Origin: CAZWVA01 sp964636885
GTDB lineage: Bacteria > Desulfobacterota_D > UBA1144 > Nemesobacterales > CSP1-2
Length of the DNA: 44,766 bases
Direction: 5' to 3'
NCBI GenBank assembly: GCA_964636885.1
Contig: CAZWVA010000015.1
Span: forward strand, 1 to 44,766
Each line of letters opens with the position of its first letter. Within the stretch, counting starts at the first letter, position 1. Positions 14,428 through 22,694 of the stretch are shown here, piece after piece. Both the position numbers and the translations under genes were made by a program. Below the pieces are notes generated by a model. The model did no database searches. It had not been told where the DNA came from and was given only the letters and a program-made list of their open reading frames with translations.

Positions 14428-14853
14428 TTGGAAAGAACACTCTCAATCGTAAAGCCTGACGGCGTAAGCAAGAACCTAATAGGCGAGGTGATAAGGAGAT
14501 TCGAGAAGGAGGGATTGAGGGTAGTCGCCCTTAAGATGATAAGGCTATCAAGAGCGTGGGCAGAGGGTTTTTACGCCGTTCACAGGCATAGGCCCTTTTT
14601 CCACAGTCTCACGGAATTCATGTCATCGGGCCCCTGTGTTGTGATGGTGCTCGAAGGCGAGAACGCTATCTCAAGGGTGCGTGAGATCATGGGGGCAACC
14701 GACCCGCTAAAGGCGGAGGAAGGGACGATTAGAAAGGCCTTTGCCTCAGATATAGAGAGAAACATAGTTCACGGATCGGATTCCCCGGAATCCGCCTCGT
14801 TTGAGATAGGATACTTTTTTAGCTCCATTGAAATCTGTGGGCGTGATTCCTAA
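14428..14853 (+). CDS. ndk: Nucleoside diphosphate kinase
   Basis: The 141-residue protein equals the family length. It transfers the gamma phosphate of ATP to nucleoside diphosphates in the cytoplasm through a phospho-histidine. The catalytic His is in NIVHGSDS (His115), and ERTLSIVKPDGV at the N-terminus is diagnostic. The start codon is TTG at 14428, with AAGGAGG upstream. It follows the ligase-like gene by 43 bases. It stops 18 bases before the proposed start of the YdcF-like gene and is in the same frame as it. Confidence 0.96.
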   Translation: MERTLSIVKPDGVSKNLIGEVIRRFEKEGLRVVALKMIRLSRAWAEGFYAVHRHRPFFHSLTEFMSSGPCVVMVLEGENAISRVREIMGATDPLKAEEGTIRKAFASDIERNIVHGSDSPESASFEIGYFFSSIEICGRDS

Positions 14854-14871
14854 CAGACACAGGAGGTCGAA

Positions 14872-15531
14872 ATAGATAGGAACTCGCATGGAAAACGGCT
14901 TAGGTTAGTCACCCTTGCCGTACTCGTACTAATAACCCTCGGCATAGTGGGTTTTCGAGAGGCTATCTTAACCTCCGTTGGTGAATACCTTATAACCGAA
15001 GACCCGATCGGGAAGGCAGATGCCATAGTCATTCTAAGCGGTTCTATTCCAGATAGGATAATGGAGGCGATTGATATATATAAGGGAGGATACGCCTCAC
15101 TTATAGTTCTCACCAAAGAACAAAAACCGGAGGGTTACGATGAACTGATCAAATTGGGAATCGGCATTCCAGAAGGACACGACCTCAATCAAGCGATTGC
15201 CTTAAAACTGGGGGTTCCGGAGTCGGCCATAGTGATCATCGATAAAAGGATAGACAGCACATACAGCGAAGCACAGGTCGTATACGGTTTTTTAAAGGGA
15301 AAAAACCTAAAATCGATGATCCTTGTCACATCCAAATACCATACGAGAAGGGCAAAGACGATCTTTAATCACGTGACCAATGGGGAGATAAGGGTGATTA
15401 CCAGACCCTCCAAGTACGATAGCTTTGACCCGAAAAGCTGGTGGCGGGAAAGGCGTCACATCAGGTGGACGGTTTTTGAGTACGAAAAGCTCCTTCACTA
15501 CTACATCTTTGATTGGGGAACCAACAACTAA
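14872..15531 (+). CDS. YdcF/SanA-family (DUF218) membrane-anchored protein with apparent ATA start
   Basis: The domain at about 40-200 has the DUF218 signatures KADAIVILSG, STYSEAQVV and ILVTSKYHTRRAKTIF. Proteins of this family, such as ElyC and SanA, influence envelope or peptidoglycan synthesis; the biochemical role is poorly known. The only conventional start, a GTG at 14947, has no ribosome-binding site and would cut off an in-frame membrane helix (LRLVTLAVLVLITLGIVGF). No ATG, GTG or TTG lies in frame between the ndk stop and 14947. An ATA at 14872 sits five bases after a strong AGGAGG (14861-14866) and gives 219 residues with the helix, so I place the start there. The 3' end overlaps the lipB stop by four bases. 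Confidence 0.8.
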   Translation: MDRNSHGKRLRLVTLAVLVLITLGIVGFREAILTSVGEYLITEDPIGKADAIVILSGSIPDRIMEAIDIYKGGYASLIVLTKEQKPEGYDELIKLGIGIPEGHDLNQAIALKLGVPESAIVIIDKRIDSTYSEAQVVYGFLKGKNLKSMILVTSKYHTRRAKTIFNHVTNGEIRVITRPSKYDSFDPKSWWRERRHIRWTVFEYEKLLHYYIFDWGTNN

Positions 15532-16256
15532 ACACCAGAGCTCCCCCCCAACCGGCGCAATATGGCCACTTTATCCCTCTCGGAGACGTGCGTGGCTTTC
15601 ATATCTGCTTTAAACGTCTTCCCAAACTCGTTTACGAGAATCAAAGCCACATCCTTAAGGGGAAACTCCTTGCCCGTCACCCTTTTCATCGATGTCACCC
15701 CCATACGGCGGATCCCGCATGGGACTATGAGGGAGAAGAAACCGAGATCCGTATTCACGTTTAACGAAAACCCATGCATCGTGATTAAGCGTTTCACATA
15801 TACCCCTATAGCCGCGATCTTTTCCTCCCCAATCCAAACCCCCGGATACCCTTCTATCCTCCCCCCTTGAATACCAAAACCCCTAAGCACGGCAATCAGC
15901 GTCTCTTCGAGAAGATGGACATAGGATCTCGCTCCCAGCTTAAAATCCCTTAGATTCACTATGGGATAACCGACAAGCTGACCCGGACCGTGAAAGGTAA
16001 CGTCTCCTCCCCTTTCTATTCTATGGACCTCGATACCGCGCTCCTTTAGATCCTCTTTAGAGAGGAGAATGTTTGTCTCCCTTCCAAACCTTCCAATCGT
16101 GATTACCGGCCTATGCTCGCAAAGAAGGAGGAACCCACTCCGATCATCGTTTGAAAGAACCCTCCTCCACAGCTCCCTCTGTAGATGAAGGGCAGTCAAA
16201 TAATCAACCTCCCCAATATACGCCCACTCAACCCTATTATCCAAGGAATCGGTCAT
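15528..16256 (-). CDS. lipB: Octanoyltransferase (lipoate biosynthesis)
   Basis: The enzyme moves octanoyl from acyl carrier protein to lipoyl domains, the first step of endogenous lipoate synthesis in the cytoplasm. Family motifs are RGGDVTFHGPGQLVGYPIVN, the catalytic Lys in GEEKIAAIG and the catalytic Cys in LIVPCGI. From the ATG at 16256 it is 242 residues, normal for LipB. A TTG at 16283 in the same frame is possible but would lie upstream of a TATAAT box. It runs convergently into the YdcF-like gene. No lipA is in the window. Confidence 0.95.
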   Translation of the reverse strand: MTDSLDNRVEWAYIGEVDYLTALHLQRELWRRVLSNDDRSGFLLLCEHRPVITIGRFGRETNILLSKEDLKERGIEVHRIERGGDVTFHGPGQLVGYPIVNLRDFKLGARSYVHLLEETLIAVLRGFGIQGGRIEGYPGVWIGEEKIAAIGVYVKRLITMHGFSLNVNTDLGFFSLIVPCGIRRMGVTSMKRVTGKEFPLKDVALILVNEFGKTFKADMKATHVSERDKVAILRRLGGSSGV

Positions 16257-16263
16257 AGACTCG

Positions 16264-16292
16264 ATTATAACCGGATACGACAACCGATTCCA
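16264..16292 (-). promoter_or_regulatory. Candidate promoter of lipB, leaderless
   Basis: A perfect TATAAT on the minus strand (16269-16264) ends seven bases before the ATG at 16256. A weak -35 (TGGAAT, 3/6) stands 17 bases upstream. A transcript from it would begin almost exactly at the start codon. Confidence 0.5.
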
Positions 16293-16339
16293 AACCCACT
16301 ATCTGAGCCAATAACCAAAGTTCTAAGTACCACCCCTGT

Positions 16340-16368
16340 TTTACAGAGCCCAATAATTGCCGTATAAT
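16340..16368 (+). promoter_or_regulatory. Promoter of holA
   Basis: TTTACA (16340-16345), a 17-base spacer and TATAAT (16363-16368) form a near-consensus sigma-70 promoter. The holA ATG at 16385 follows 16 bases after the -10, so the leader is about 10 bases and lacks a ribosome-binding site. Confidence 0.75.
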
Positions 16369-16384
16369 TCCCTTTCCATAATAG

Positions 16385-17392
16385 ATGACAAAAATGAGAA
16401 AGACCGCCCCGACGAGGATAAGAGGCAGCGATTTTAATAAACTGCTCCTAACGGGTGAAATCAGCCCCGTCTACCTCTTTACCGGGGATCAAATCCGCTT
16501 AATGGATGAGGCCATAGAATCCCTAAAGAAAAGGGTCGTCGGTGAAACGGTCGATTTTAACCTCTCCCTTTTCTATGGTGACTCCGCCTCTGCAAAGGAC
16601 ATAATAGGAAGCGCCAAGACCTATCCTATGCTTTCCAAAATGAGGATGGTCGTCGTAAGAAACGCCGATAGACTACCCGTGGCCGAGTTTAGATTACTGG
16701 AGGAATACCTCCTATCCCCATCTCCATCCACCTGTCTGGTTCTTATACTAACCGAAGAGAGAAAGCTAGACGTTGAAGGCGGGGAAAAGATCACCCTAGT
16801 TGATTTTTCTCTAGACAAGAAGGGGATACATAGAGAAATAAAGGAGGAGGCAAGAAGGCTCGGATACGATATAACGGATGAGGCTATAGAAACCCTTGTC
16901 TCACTTGTGGGAGAAAACCTCCAGGACATTCAGACAGAGATCCAGAAACTCACCCTCTTTGCAGGGAAGAGAAAGAGGGTAGAGGCCGAGGATGTGGAGA
17001 ACCTCACGGAGAGAACCCAATTTAAAGACGTACTCCAACTAATAAACGCCATATCGGAAAAAGACAGAGGAAAGACCCTTAAAGCGCTTCTAGAGCTCGA
17101 GGCGAGAAGCGAAGAGCCTCTCTACATACTAAACGGAATAGGCCGGCGTGTAAGACTGATATGGAAGGCAAAGGAGCTAATAGATAAAAACACCCCAGAA
17201 AGCGAGATCCTAAAAGAGCTCAGGGTCTCAAGGGGCGCGCTTTACTATATAAGAAAGGAGGCAAGCGGCCTCAAATACGAAGACATTAGGCGCATAAGTA
17301 AGATCCTCTATGAAGGGGATAGGGATTTAAAGACGAGCCACATTCCAAAAAACCTAAGCCTTACGAGACTAGTTTTGGAGCTGTGCAAGTAG
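16385..17392 (+). CDS. holA: DNA polymerase III delta subunit
   Basis: HolA is the clamp-loader subunit that opens the beta sliding clamp. The 335-residue length is typical. The N-terminal segment ISPVYLFTGDQIRLMDEAIE is the usual HolA opening. The central region VETLVSLVGENLQDIQTEIQ and the C-terminal segment (LLELEARSEEPLYILNGIGR) match the delta lid and collar domains. The rpsT gene follows on the opposite strand, a common arrangement in several bacterial phyla. The two 3' ends are 20 bases apart and share an A/T-rich weak hairpin (about 17395-17412) that may serve as a bidirectional terminator. Confidence 0.93.
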   Translation: MTKMRKTAPTRIRGSDFNKLLLTGEISPVYLFTGDQIRLMDEAIESLKKRVVGETVDFNLSLFYGDSASAKDIIGSAKTYPMLSKMRMVVVRNADRLPVAEFRLLEEYLLSPSPSTCLVLILTEERKLDVEGGEKITLVDFSLDKKGIHREIKEEARRLGYDITDEAIETLVSLVGENLQDIQTEIQKLTLFAGKRKRVEAEDVENLTERTQFKDVLQLINAISEKDRGKTLKALLELEARSEEPLYILNGIGRRVRLIWKAKELIDKNTPESEILKELRVSRGALYYIRKEASGLKYEDIRRISKILYEGDRDLKTSHIPKNLSLTRLVLELCK

Positions 17393-17412
17393 GCTTTTTA
17401 TTTAATAAAACC

Positions 17413-17700
17413 TCAACTCGAAGCCTCCAGCCCCTTTGACAGTTCATAAACCCTCTTTGAGAGTCTAGATATAGTCCTTGATGCGGTTCTTTTATGGATT
17501 ACCCCCTTTGACGCCGCCTTGGAAAGCGCTGATACGGCGGACCTTAGGGCCTCTTGGGATTTTGGTAGATCCTTTTGCTCGATCGCTGTGTTTAGCCTCT
17601 TTACTATGGTCTTTAGCGTGGAACGGATGTGAACGTTTCTAGCCCTTCTCTTTAGGCTCTGGCGATGCTTCTTTATAGCCGAACGAATCCTTTTAGCCAT
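17413..17700 (-). CDS. rpsT: 30S ribosomal protein S20
   Basis: A small, very basic 95-residue protein with the S20 signature MAKRIRSAIKKHRQSLKRRA at the N-terminus and helical repeats (LRSAVSALSKAASKGVIHKR). It binds 16S rRNA early in small-subunit assembly. The ATG at 17700 follows TTAGGAG. A TTGACA on the minus strand (17764-17759) may be its -35, but I do not see a good -10 at the matching distance. The gene is transcribed towards holA. Confidence 0.97.
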   Translation of the reverse strand: MAKRIRSAIKKHRQSLKRRARNVHIRSTLKTIVKRLNTAIEQKDLPKSQEALRSAVSALSKAASKGVIHKRTASRTISRLSKRVYELSKGLEASS

Positions 17701-17798
17701 AATCCTTAACTCCTAACCTATCGAAATGGTTTCAATAGTTTGCATGTAACAGAGGATTTGTCAAATGCACGAGCGCACTTCAATCCACTACCGAATTA

Positions 17799-17807
17799 TG
17801 GTATAGT
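17799..17807 (+). promoter_or_regulatory. Extended -10 promoter of the aldolase gene
   Basis: TGG plus TATAGT (17802-17807) is an extended -10 with a 5/6 hexamer. It lies 26 bases before the ATG at 17834, which has its own AGGAGG at 17821-17826. No clear -35 is seen. Confidence 0.55.
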
Positions 17808-17833
17808 CCAGTTCTGAATCAGGAGGACCGGTG

Positions 17834-18484
17834 ATGAAATTCTTTCTTGACACCGCCAACATGGATGAGATAAGAGACGCCGTAAGCTATGGTGTTCTAG
17901 ACGGGGTTACAACGAATCCAACGCTTGTGGCAAAGGAGGGCGAGCAGAGGGGATTTAAAGAGCTTATAAGAGAGATCTGTGAGATAGTAAAAGGCCCTGT
18001 AAGTGCAGAGGTAATAAGCACGGACGTAGAAAGGATGCTCGATGAGGCAAGGGAGCTCGCCAGTGTTCATCCGCACGTGGTAGTCAAAATGCCTATTACG
18101 GAAGACGGCATTAAGGCAACAAAGAGGGCATCCCAGGAGGGAATCAGGGTAAACGTAACGCTCGTCTTTTCACCCTCCCAGGCCCTTCTTGCCGCAAAGG
18201 CGGGGGCCGCATATGTAAGCCCCTTTGTGGGAAGGTTTGACGATGTTTCAAACACGGGGATGGATTTAGTGAGGGACATAGTCCACATCTATAAGAACTA
18301 CGGCTATCCAACGGAGGTCCTTGTTGCAAGCGTTCGCCATCCCATACACGTGGTTGAAGCCGCAAAGGCCGGGGCCCATATAGCCACAATGCCATACAAG
18401 GTCTTTAAACAACTCTTAAAACACCCCTTAACGGATGTCGGACTCGAAAGGTTTCTTGAGGATTGGGGGAAGAAGAGAAAGTGA
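17834..18484 (+). CDS. Transaldolase / fructose-6-phosphate aldolase family enzyme
   Basis: The 216-residue protein belongs to the short transaldolase (TalC/FSA) class that works in the pentose phosphate pathway or cleaves fructose 6-phosphate. The N-terminus MKFFLDTANMDEIRDAVSYG and GVTTNPTLVAKEG are diagnostic. The Schiff-base lysine is in HVVVKMPITEDG at residue 85, the same number as in E. coli FsaA. The sequence does not separate transaldolase from aldolase activity with certainty. The ATG at 17834 is preferred to the GTG three bases earlier because its spacing to AGGAGG is better. It converges on tlyA, with only five bases between them. Confidence 0.93.
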   Translation: MKFFLDTANMDEIRDAVSYGVLDGVTTNPTLVAKEGEQRGFKELIREICEIVKGPVSAEVISTDVERMLDEARELASVHPHVVVKMPITEDGIKATKRASQEGIRVNVTLVFSPSQALLAAKAGAAYVSPFVGRFDDVSNTGMDLVRDIVHIYKNYGYPTEVLVASVRHPIHVVEAAKAGAHIATMPYKVFKQLLKHPLTDVGLERFLEDWGKKRK

Positions 18485-18489
18485 GAAGA

Positions 18490-19287
18490 CTACCCCGCAT
18501 TTAAAACCCCTCCCACAAGAAACTCCCTATTCCCATCCGCACCGAGTATAGGAGAGGGTATGACACCTAGTATCCTAAAACCCGCGTCTTCTAAGAAAAC
18601 CGTAATCCTTCTTATTACATCCCTCTGCTTATCTTCGTCCCTTACGATACCGCCCCTTCCAACCTCGCCTTTACCCACCTCGAACTGTGGTTTTATCAAT
18701 GCGATGAGCGTTCCACCCGGTTTAAGGATTCCGAGTATAGCCGGAATAACCTTCGTTAGAGAAATAAATGAAACGTCGATCGTGGTTATATCCACCCTCT
18801 CACCTATGTCCTCGGGCTTTAGATACCTGGCGTTGGTCCTCTCCATAACGATTACCCTTGGGTTATTCCTGAGCCTCCAATCGAGTTGCCCGTATCCAAC
18901 ATCCACCGCATAGACCACCTTTGCCCCGTGTTGAAGAAGGCAATCCGTAAATCCCCCGGTAGAGGCTCCGATATCAAGCGCGGTCTTATCACGCACATCG
19001 ACATTAAACCCCATAAGAGCCGCTTCAAGCTTTATTCCACCACGACTCACATACCTTAGATCGCCCCCTCTCACCTCAATCCGCGAATCGGCTTTAACGA
19101 GCGTCCCGGATTTATCGACTCGGGAGCCGTCAACAAACACCGATCCCGCCATTATGAGGGAATGCGCACGGGATCTAGAAGGGACAAGCCCCCTTTTTAC
19201 GAGGAGTGTATCGATCCTTTCCCTCTTTTTAATATCTCCTTCCCCCAAGGTAAAGAGCCAGTTCTCTGAGAGGATCCGCCCTTTCAT
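18490..19287 (-). CDS. tlyA: TlyA-family rRNA 2'-O-methyltransferase
   Basis: The family has an N-terminal S4 RNA-binding domain followed by an FtsJ-like SAM-dependent methyltransferase domain, and methylates ribosomal RNA ribose; some members were first called hemolysins. Here the S4 part is RIDTLLVKRGLVPSRSRAHS and nearby residues. The SAM-binding region is ALDIGASTGGFTDCLLQHGA with VVYAVDVGYGQLDWRL after it. From the ATG at 19287 it is 265 residues. The start is uncertain because all candidates overlap the ispA end (19229), there is no clear ribosome-binding site, and the S4 domain begins about 18 residues later. It is probably translated by coupling to ispA. The xseB-ispA-tlyA order is common in Desulfobacterota-like genomes. 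Confidence 0.92.
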   Translation of the reverse strand: MKGRILSENWLFTLGEGDIKKRERIDTLLVKRGLVPSRSRAHSLIMAGSVFVDGSRVDKSGTLVKADSRIEVRGGDLRYVSRGGIKLEAALMGFNVDVRDKTALDIGASTGGFTDCLLQHGAKVVYAVDVGYGQLDWRLRNNPRVIVMERTNARYLKPEDIGERVDITTIDVSFISLTKVIPAILGILKPGGTLIALIKPQFEVGKGEVGRGGIVRDEDKQRDVIRRITVFLEDAGFRILGVIPSPILGADGNREFLVGGVLNAG

Positions 19288-20125
19288 CAAAACCACTTAA
19301 AGCACTTACGGCCATTTCGGTGAGCTTAAGTGCCAGTTCTCTCGACCTCTCAACCCCTAATAGTGCCGGATACGTGGCCTTCTTCCTACGGACGTCCGCC
19401 CCTCTGGTTTTTCCGATCTCGGTTCCTCCTTCGATATCGAGAACGTCGTCTATAATCTGAAAAGAGAGTCCTAGACACCTTCCGTATTGTCGGAGTTGAG
19501 AGAGCTGCTCCTCATCCGCCTTTCCGATCCTTCCACCGCATACAATAGAGGCCTCGATTAGAGCCCCGGTTTTTAGAGAATGCATCTTCTCTACAAGCTC
19601 AACGGTCACATCCTCCTTTCCTTCAAGGGCAAGATCCAGTGCCTGACCGCCTACCATTCCCGCCGAACCAGCGGCCTTTGAAATATCCCTTATTATCTCG
19701 ATAACAGAAGAAGGGCTCAGTCCAACTGAAACGCCTTCATTGGCGATCACAAAGAACGCATCCGTAAGAAGGGCATCTCCAGCGAGGATGGCAACCGCCT
19801 CTCCAAAGACGCTGTGATTCGTAGGCATACCGCGCCTCAGCAGATCGTCGTCCATAGAGGGAAGATCGTCGTGAATCAAGGAATAGGTGTGGATCATCTC
19901 TATTGCGCAGGCTATGGGAAGTATGCTCTCGATCGTTCCACCCACGGCCTCTCCTGCGGCTATACATAGGATAGGCCTCAACCTCTTACCGCCCGCCAAT
20001 ACGCTATAGCGCATAGATTCCTCTAGCCTGGTAACCGGCTGAGAGGAGCCCACAAGGATCTCGGATAGCCTCTTATCCACTATACTCTTTCTCGTTGAAA
20101 TATAGAGTCCTATATCGAATCCCAT
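19229..20125 (-). CDS. ispA: Polyprenyl (farnesyl/geranylgeranyl) diphosphate synthase
   Basis: It condenses isopentenyl diphosphate with allylic diphosphates to give C15 or C20 prenyl chains for quinones, undecaprenyl carriers and other isoprenoids. The first Asp-rich motif is DDLPSMDDD (86-94) and the second is IIDDVLDIEG near 220. The 298-residue length is typical of short-chain synthases. Tyr81 (five residues before the first motif, in the MIHTYSLIHDD context) is the kind of residue that limits chain length. The gene lies four bases after xseB and overlaps tlyA. No dxs is adjacent, although one often follows this pair. Confidence 0.95.
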   Translation of the reverse strand: MGFDIGLYISTRKSIVDKRLSEILVGSSQPVTRLEESMRYSVLAGGKRLRPILCIAAGEAVGGTIESILPIACAIEMIHTYSLIHDDLPSMDDDLLRRGMPTNHSVFGEAVAILAGDALLTDAFFVIANEGVSVGLSPSSVIEIIRDISKAAGSAGMVGGQALDLALEGKEDVTVELVEKMHSLKTGALIEASIVCGGRIGKADEEQLSQLRQYGRCLGLSFQIIDDVLDIEGGTEIGKTRGADVRRKKATYPALLGVERSRELALKLTEMAVSALSGFDERADPLRELALYLGGRRY

Positions 20126-20128
20126 GAA

Positions 20129-20350
20129 CTATTCTTCTAGGTCAAATTCCTTACGTATTACATCCCCCTCCAAACTCTCAACCAGAATCTGGACCCTTCT
20201 TTGAACCTCGTTTAGCTTCTCGTGGCAGGAGGCTATAAGCCGAGTACCCCTTTCGAATGCGGCGAGCGACTCCTCTAAAGAGAGGTTTCCGCTTTCCAGT
20301 TCTTCAATAATGGTCTTAAGCTCATTAAGGGCATCCTCAAATGACTCCAT
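20129..20350 (-). CDS. xseB: Exodeoxyribonuclease VII small subunit
   Basis: A 73-residue helical protein with the XseB signature SFEDALNELKTIIEELESGN, then LSLEESLAAFERGTRLIASC. XseB binds XseA to form exonuclease VII, which degrades single-stranded DNA in both directions. The large-subunit gene xseA is not in the window. It is the first gene of the xseB-ispA-tlyA run, and its ATG at 20350 has no strong ribosome-binding site. Confidence 0.93.
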   Translation of the reverse strand: MESFEDALNELKTIIEELESGNLSLEESLAAFERGTRLIASCHEKLNEVQRRVQILVESLEGDVIRKEFDLEE

Positions 20351-20407
20351 ACCTAATCTATTTTAGCCTCTATATGCAAAGTTACAAGAAACCCAACCCC
20401 CAAGAAC

Positions 20408-20436
20408 TTGTTTAAGCTCTCCGCTCTCGATATAAT
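20408..20436 (+). promoter_or_regulatory. Candidate promoter of the antiporter gene
   Basis: TTGTTT (20408-20413), a 17-base spacer and a perfect TATAAT (20431-20436) precede the antiporter ATG at 20532, giving a leader of about 90 bases. A short inverted repeat, TGTCT-AAC-AGACA at about 20479-20491, lies in that leader. Confidence 0.45.
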
Positions 20437-20531
20437 TCTATTCGTATCTCAATCCGTATCATCTGTTTATTGATTCTGTCTAACAGACATTAAAACCGGC
20501 TTAAGACTTAAGAATCAAAAAGCAGGCATCC

Positions 20532-22685
20532 ATGGAACCATTTACCGCAGCACCACATCACGATGTGCTCGCCTTGGTTATTCAGGTCGCCGTGCTTCTA
20601 TTGAGTGCCAGGGCCCTTGGTGAGTTAGCCCAGAGACTGGGTCAGCCCGCTGTAGTCGGGGAGATCCTGGCCGGCATAGTGCTTGGCCCCTCGCTACTTA
20701 GCGGTTTTTTTCCATTCATCGCCGAATGGGTAGTGCCTCAAACAAAGGTACAGGGCTATTTGCTAGAAGTGGTAAGCATGATAGGAGTCATGTTCCTACT
20801 ACTCATCACCGGACTAGAAACCGACCTTGCACTCATACGCAGACACGCCAGAACCGCCCTTGGAGCCGCAAGTGGCGGTCTCGTTGTTCCCTTTTCGACC
20901 GGTTTTTTGCTGGGCCTCTACCTGCCGGATTTTCTACTCGTAAAGGCCGACGAGAGACTGGTTTTTGCCCTCTTTATAGCCGCGGCCATGTCTATATCAG
21001 CGATTCCTGTGATAGCCAAGGTGCTAATAGACCTAAATCTCATGCGCCGTGATATAGGTCAGACGATCATAGCGGCGGGTATGGTTGACGATACCACGGC
21101 CTGGATTGTGCTCTCGATCATAATAGGGTTGGCGCGCGGAGAGGCAGTAAGCCCGATTACGGCTCTACAATCGGTCGGTAAGGTCGCTGCTTTTCTGGTC
21201 TTTAGCTTCACGGTAGGCCGCTGGTTGGTTAAAAGGTCACTCAACTACGTACAGGATGAGGTCGTCAGTCAATACAAGCTTCTAACCCTCGTGGTGGTCC
21301 TCACCTTCACCTGGGGTGCGATCACACAGGCAATAGGATTAGAGGCGCTATTTGGCGCCTTTATCATGGGTATCCTTTTCGGTCAGATGTCAAGGCTACC
21401 GGACTCCGTTCACCACGCATTACAAAACATCGCCATCGGTATCTTTGCACCCATCTTCTTCGCCGTAGCGGGGCTTAAGGTAAATCTCCTAAACCTGCTT
21501 AATCCAACCCTTATTGCCATTGGACTTCTCGTAATCTCTATAGCCTGTTTTGGAAAAATCCTTGGTACCTACATAGGGGGACGCATCATAGCAAAGCGTG
21601 ATCCTTGGACCTCGCTTAGCCTTGGCACGGCCCTTAATGCCCGTGGGGCAATGGAGATCATAATCGCTACAATCGGCCTCTCACTCGGCATACTCAGCCA
21701 AGACATGTTCTCGATCATAGTACTCATGGCCATTAGCACATCGCTCATGGCACCACCTGGGCTCCGATGGGTTCTTAAACACGTAAAACCCGAAGAGGAA
21801 GAGTTGGAGCGCCTACGCCGAGAGGAACTGGCCAAGGGAAGCATCGTAGCCAGCATCCACCGGGTTCTCTTACCCGTAAGGCGACGCGAGGATAGGGAAG
21901 GCCCCATTCAGACGATCGAGGCCCGCATTCTGGAAAGAATGGGAGCAAAAACCGATCTTTCCGTTACACTGCTTAACGTCGCCAAGCCCGGTGAAAGGGC
22001 AAGTGGTGTGGAGTTTCTGGATAGACTGAGTCTCTTATTCTCTCAAAAAGAGTTGATCAAAAAGGTGGTAGAAAGCGATTCCCCAATCGATATCATATTA
22101 GACGAGGCAAAAAAGGATTACGACCTCCTCATCCTCGGGGCTTCGGAAAGAAACAGGGGCTCGGATACCCTATTTACCCCCATCGTGGATCATCTGGTTA
22201 GGTTCTCACCATGCACGACTATGGTGGTACATGGCCAGCGCCTGCAAGAAACCTGGTTGCCAAGGCGCATCCTGGTGCCGACTAACGGAACAGTCGCATC
22301 CAAAAACGCCGCCGAAATAGGCTTTTCGCTTGCCTCAACCGGTGAAGAAGAGGTGATAATACTAAACGTATTAGTCCAGGATGAGAGCGCATGGTATCGT
22401 GATACATATACAGGAGACCTTGAGCGCAGGCTAGGCATCGCTCACCAGATCGTCGAAGAACTCCGCCAACTCGGGGAGTCACAAGGGGTTCTCACGGTGA
22501 CCGATGTCAGGATAGGTCCCGATCCAGAAACGGTTATCGAGGACGTCGTCAAGAAGGAGAGGATCGATTTGATTATTCTGGGAACGGCTATCCGTCCCGG
22601 TTCGGATCGACTCTTTCTGGGACCAAGGGTAGAGCGCATCTTGAAAAACGTATCGTGTCCTGTAGTCGTGGTTAACTCCTCTTAG
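20532..22685 (+). CDS. Cation:proton antiporter (CPA2 family) with two C-terminal universal-stress domains
   Basis: Residues about 10-410 carry about 12 hydrophobic segments of the Na+/H+ or K+/H+ exchanger fold. GQPAVVGEILAGIVLGPSLL is the conserved early helix pair, and the transport core includes SAIPVIAKVL and GMVDDTTAWIVLS. Residues about 440-717 hold two UspA-like domains. Each has a nucleotide-binding type pattern (LILGASERNRGSDTLF and IILGTAIRPGSDRLFLGPRV). The fusion suggests gating by a nucleotide or by stress signals, as in some CPA2 proteins with Usp tails. The transported ion cannot be fixed from the sequence. Arginine codons are CGN-rich compared with most neighbours, hinting at later acquisition. 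It converges on the histidine kinase gene. Confidence 0.88.
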   Translation: MEPFTAAPHHDVLALVIQVAVLLLSARALGELAQRLGQPAVVGEILAGIVLGPSLLSGFFPFIAEWVVPQTKVQGYLLEVVSMIGVMFLLLITGLETDLALIRRHARTALGAASGGLVVPFSTGFLLGLYLPDFLLVKADERLVFALFIAAAMSISAIPVIAKVLIDLNLMRRDIGQTIIAAGMVDDTTAWIVLSIIIGLARGEAVSPITALQSVGKVAAFLVFSFTVGRWLVKRSLNYVQDEVVSQYKLLTLVVVLTFTWGAITQAIGLEALFGAFIMGILFGQMSRLPDSVHHALQNIAIGIFAPIFFAVAGLKVNLLNLLNPTLIAIGLLVISIACFGKILGTYIGGRIIAKRDPWTSLSLGTALNARGAMEIIIATIGLSLGILSQDMFSIIVLMAISTSLMAPPGLRWVLKHVKPEEEELERLRREELAKGSIVASIHRVLLPVRRREDREGPIQTIEARILERMGAKTDLSVTLLNVAKPGERASGVEFLDRLSLLFSQKELIKKVVESDSPIDIILDEAKKDYDLLILGASERNRGSDTLFTPIVDHLVRFSPCTTMVVHGQRLQETWLPRRILVPTNGTVASKNAAEIGFSLASTGEEEVIILNVLVQDESAWYRDTYTGDLERRLGIAHQIVEELRQLGESQGVLTVTDVRIGPDPETVIEDVVKKERIDLIILGTAIRPGSDRLFLGPRVERILKNVSCPVVVVNSS

Positions 22686-22694
22686 AGATCCCGG

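Noticed and set aside
17393..17412. Strong intrinsic terminator between holA and rpsT
   Set aside because: The A/T-rich inverted repeat is weak and lacks a GC stem, so I only mention it as possible.
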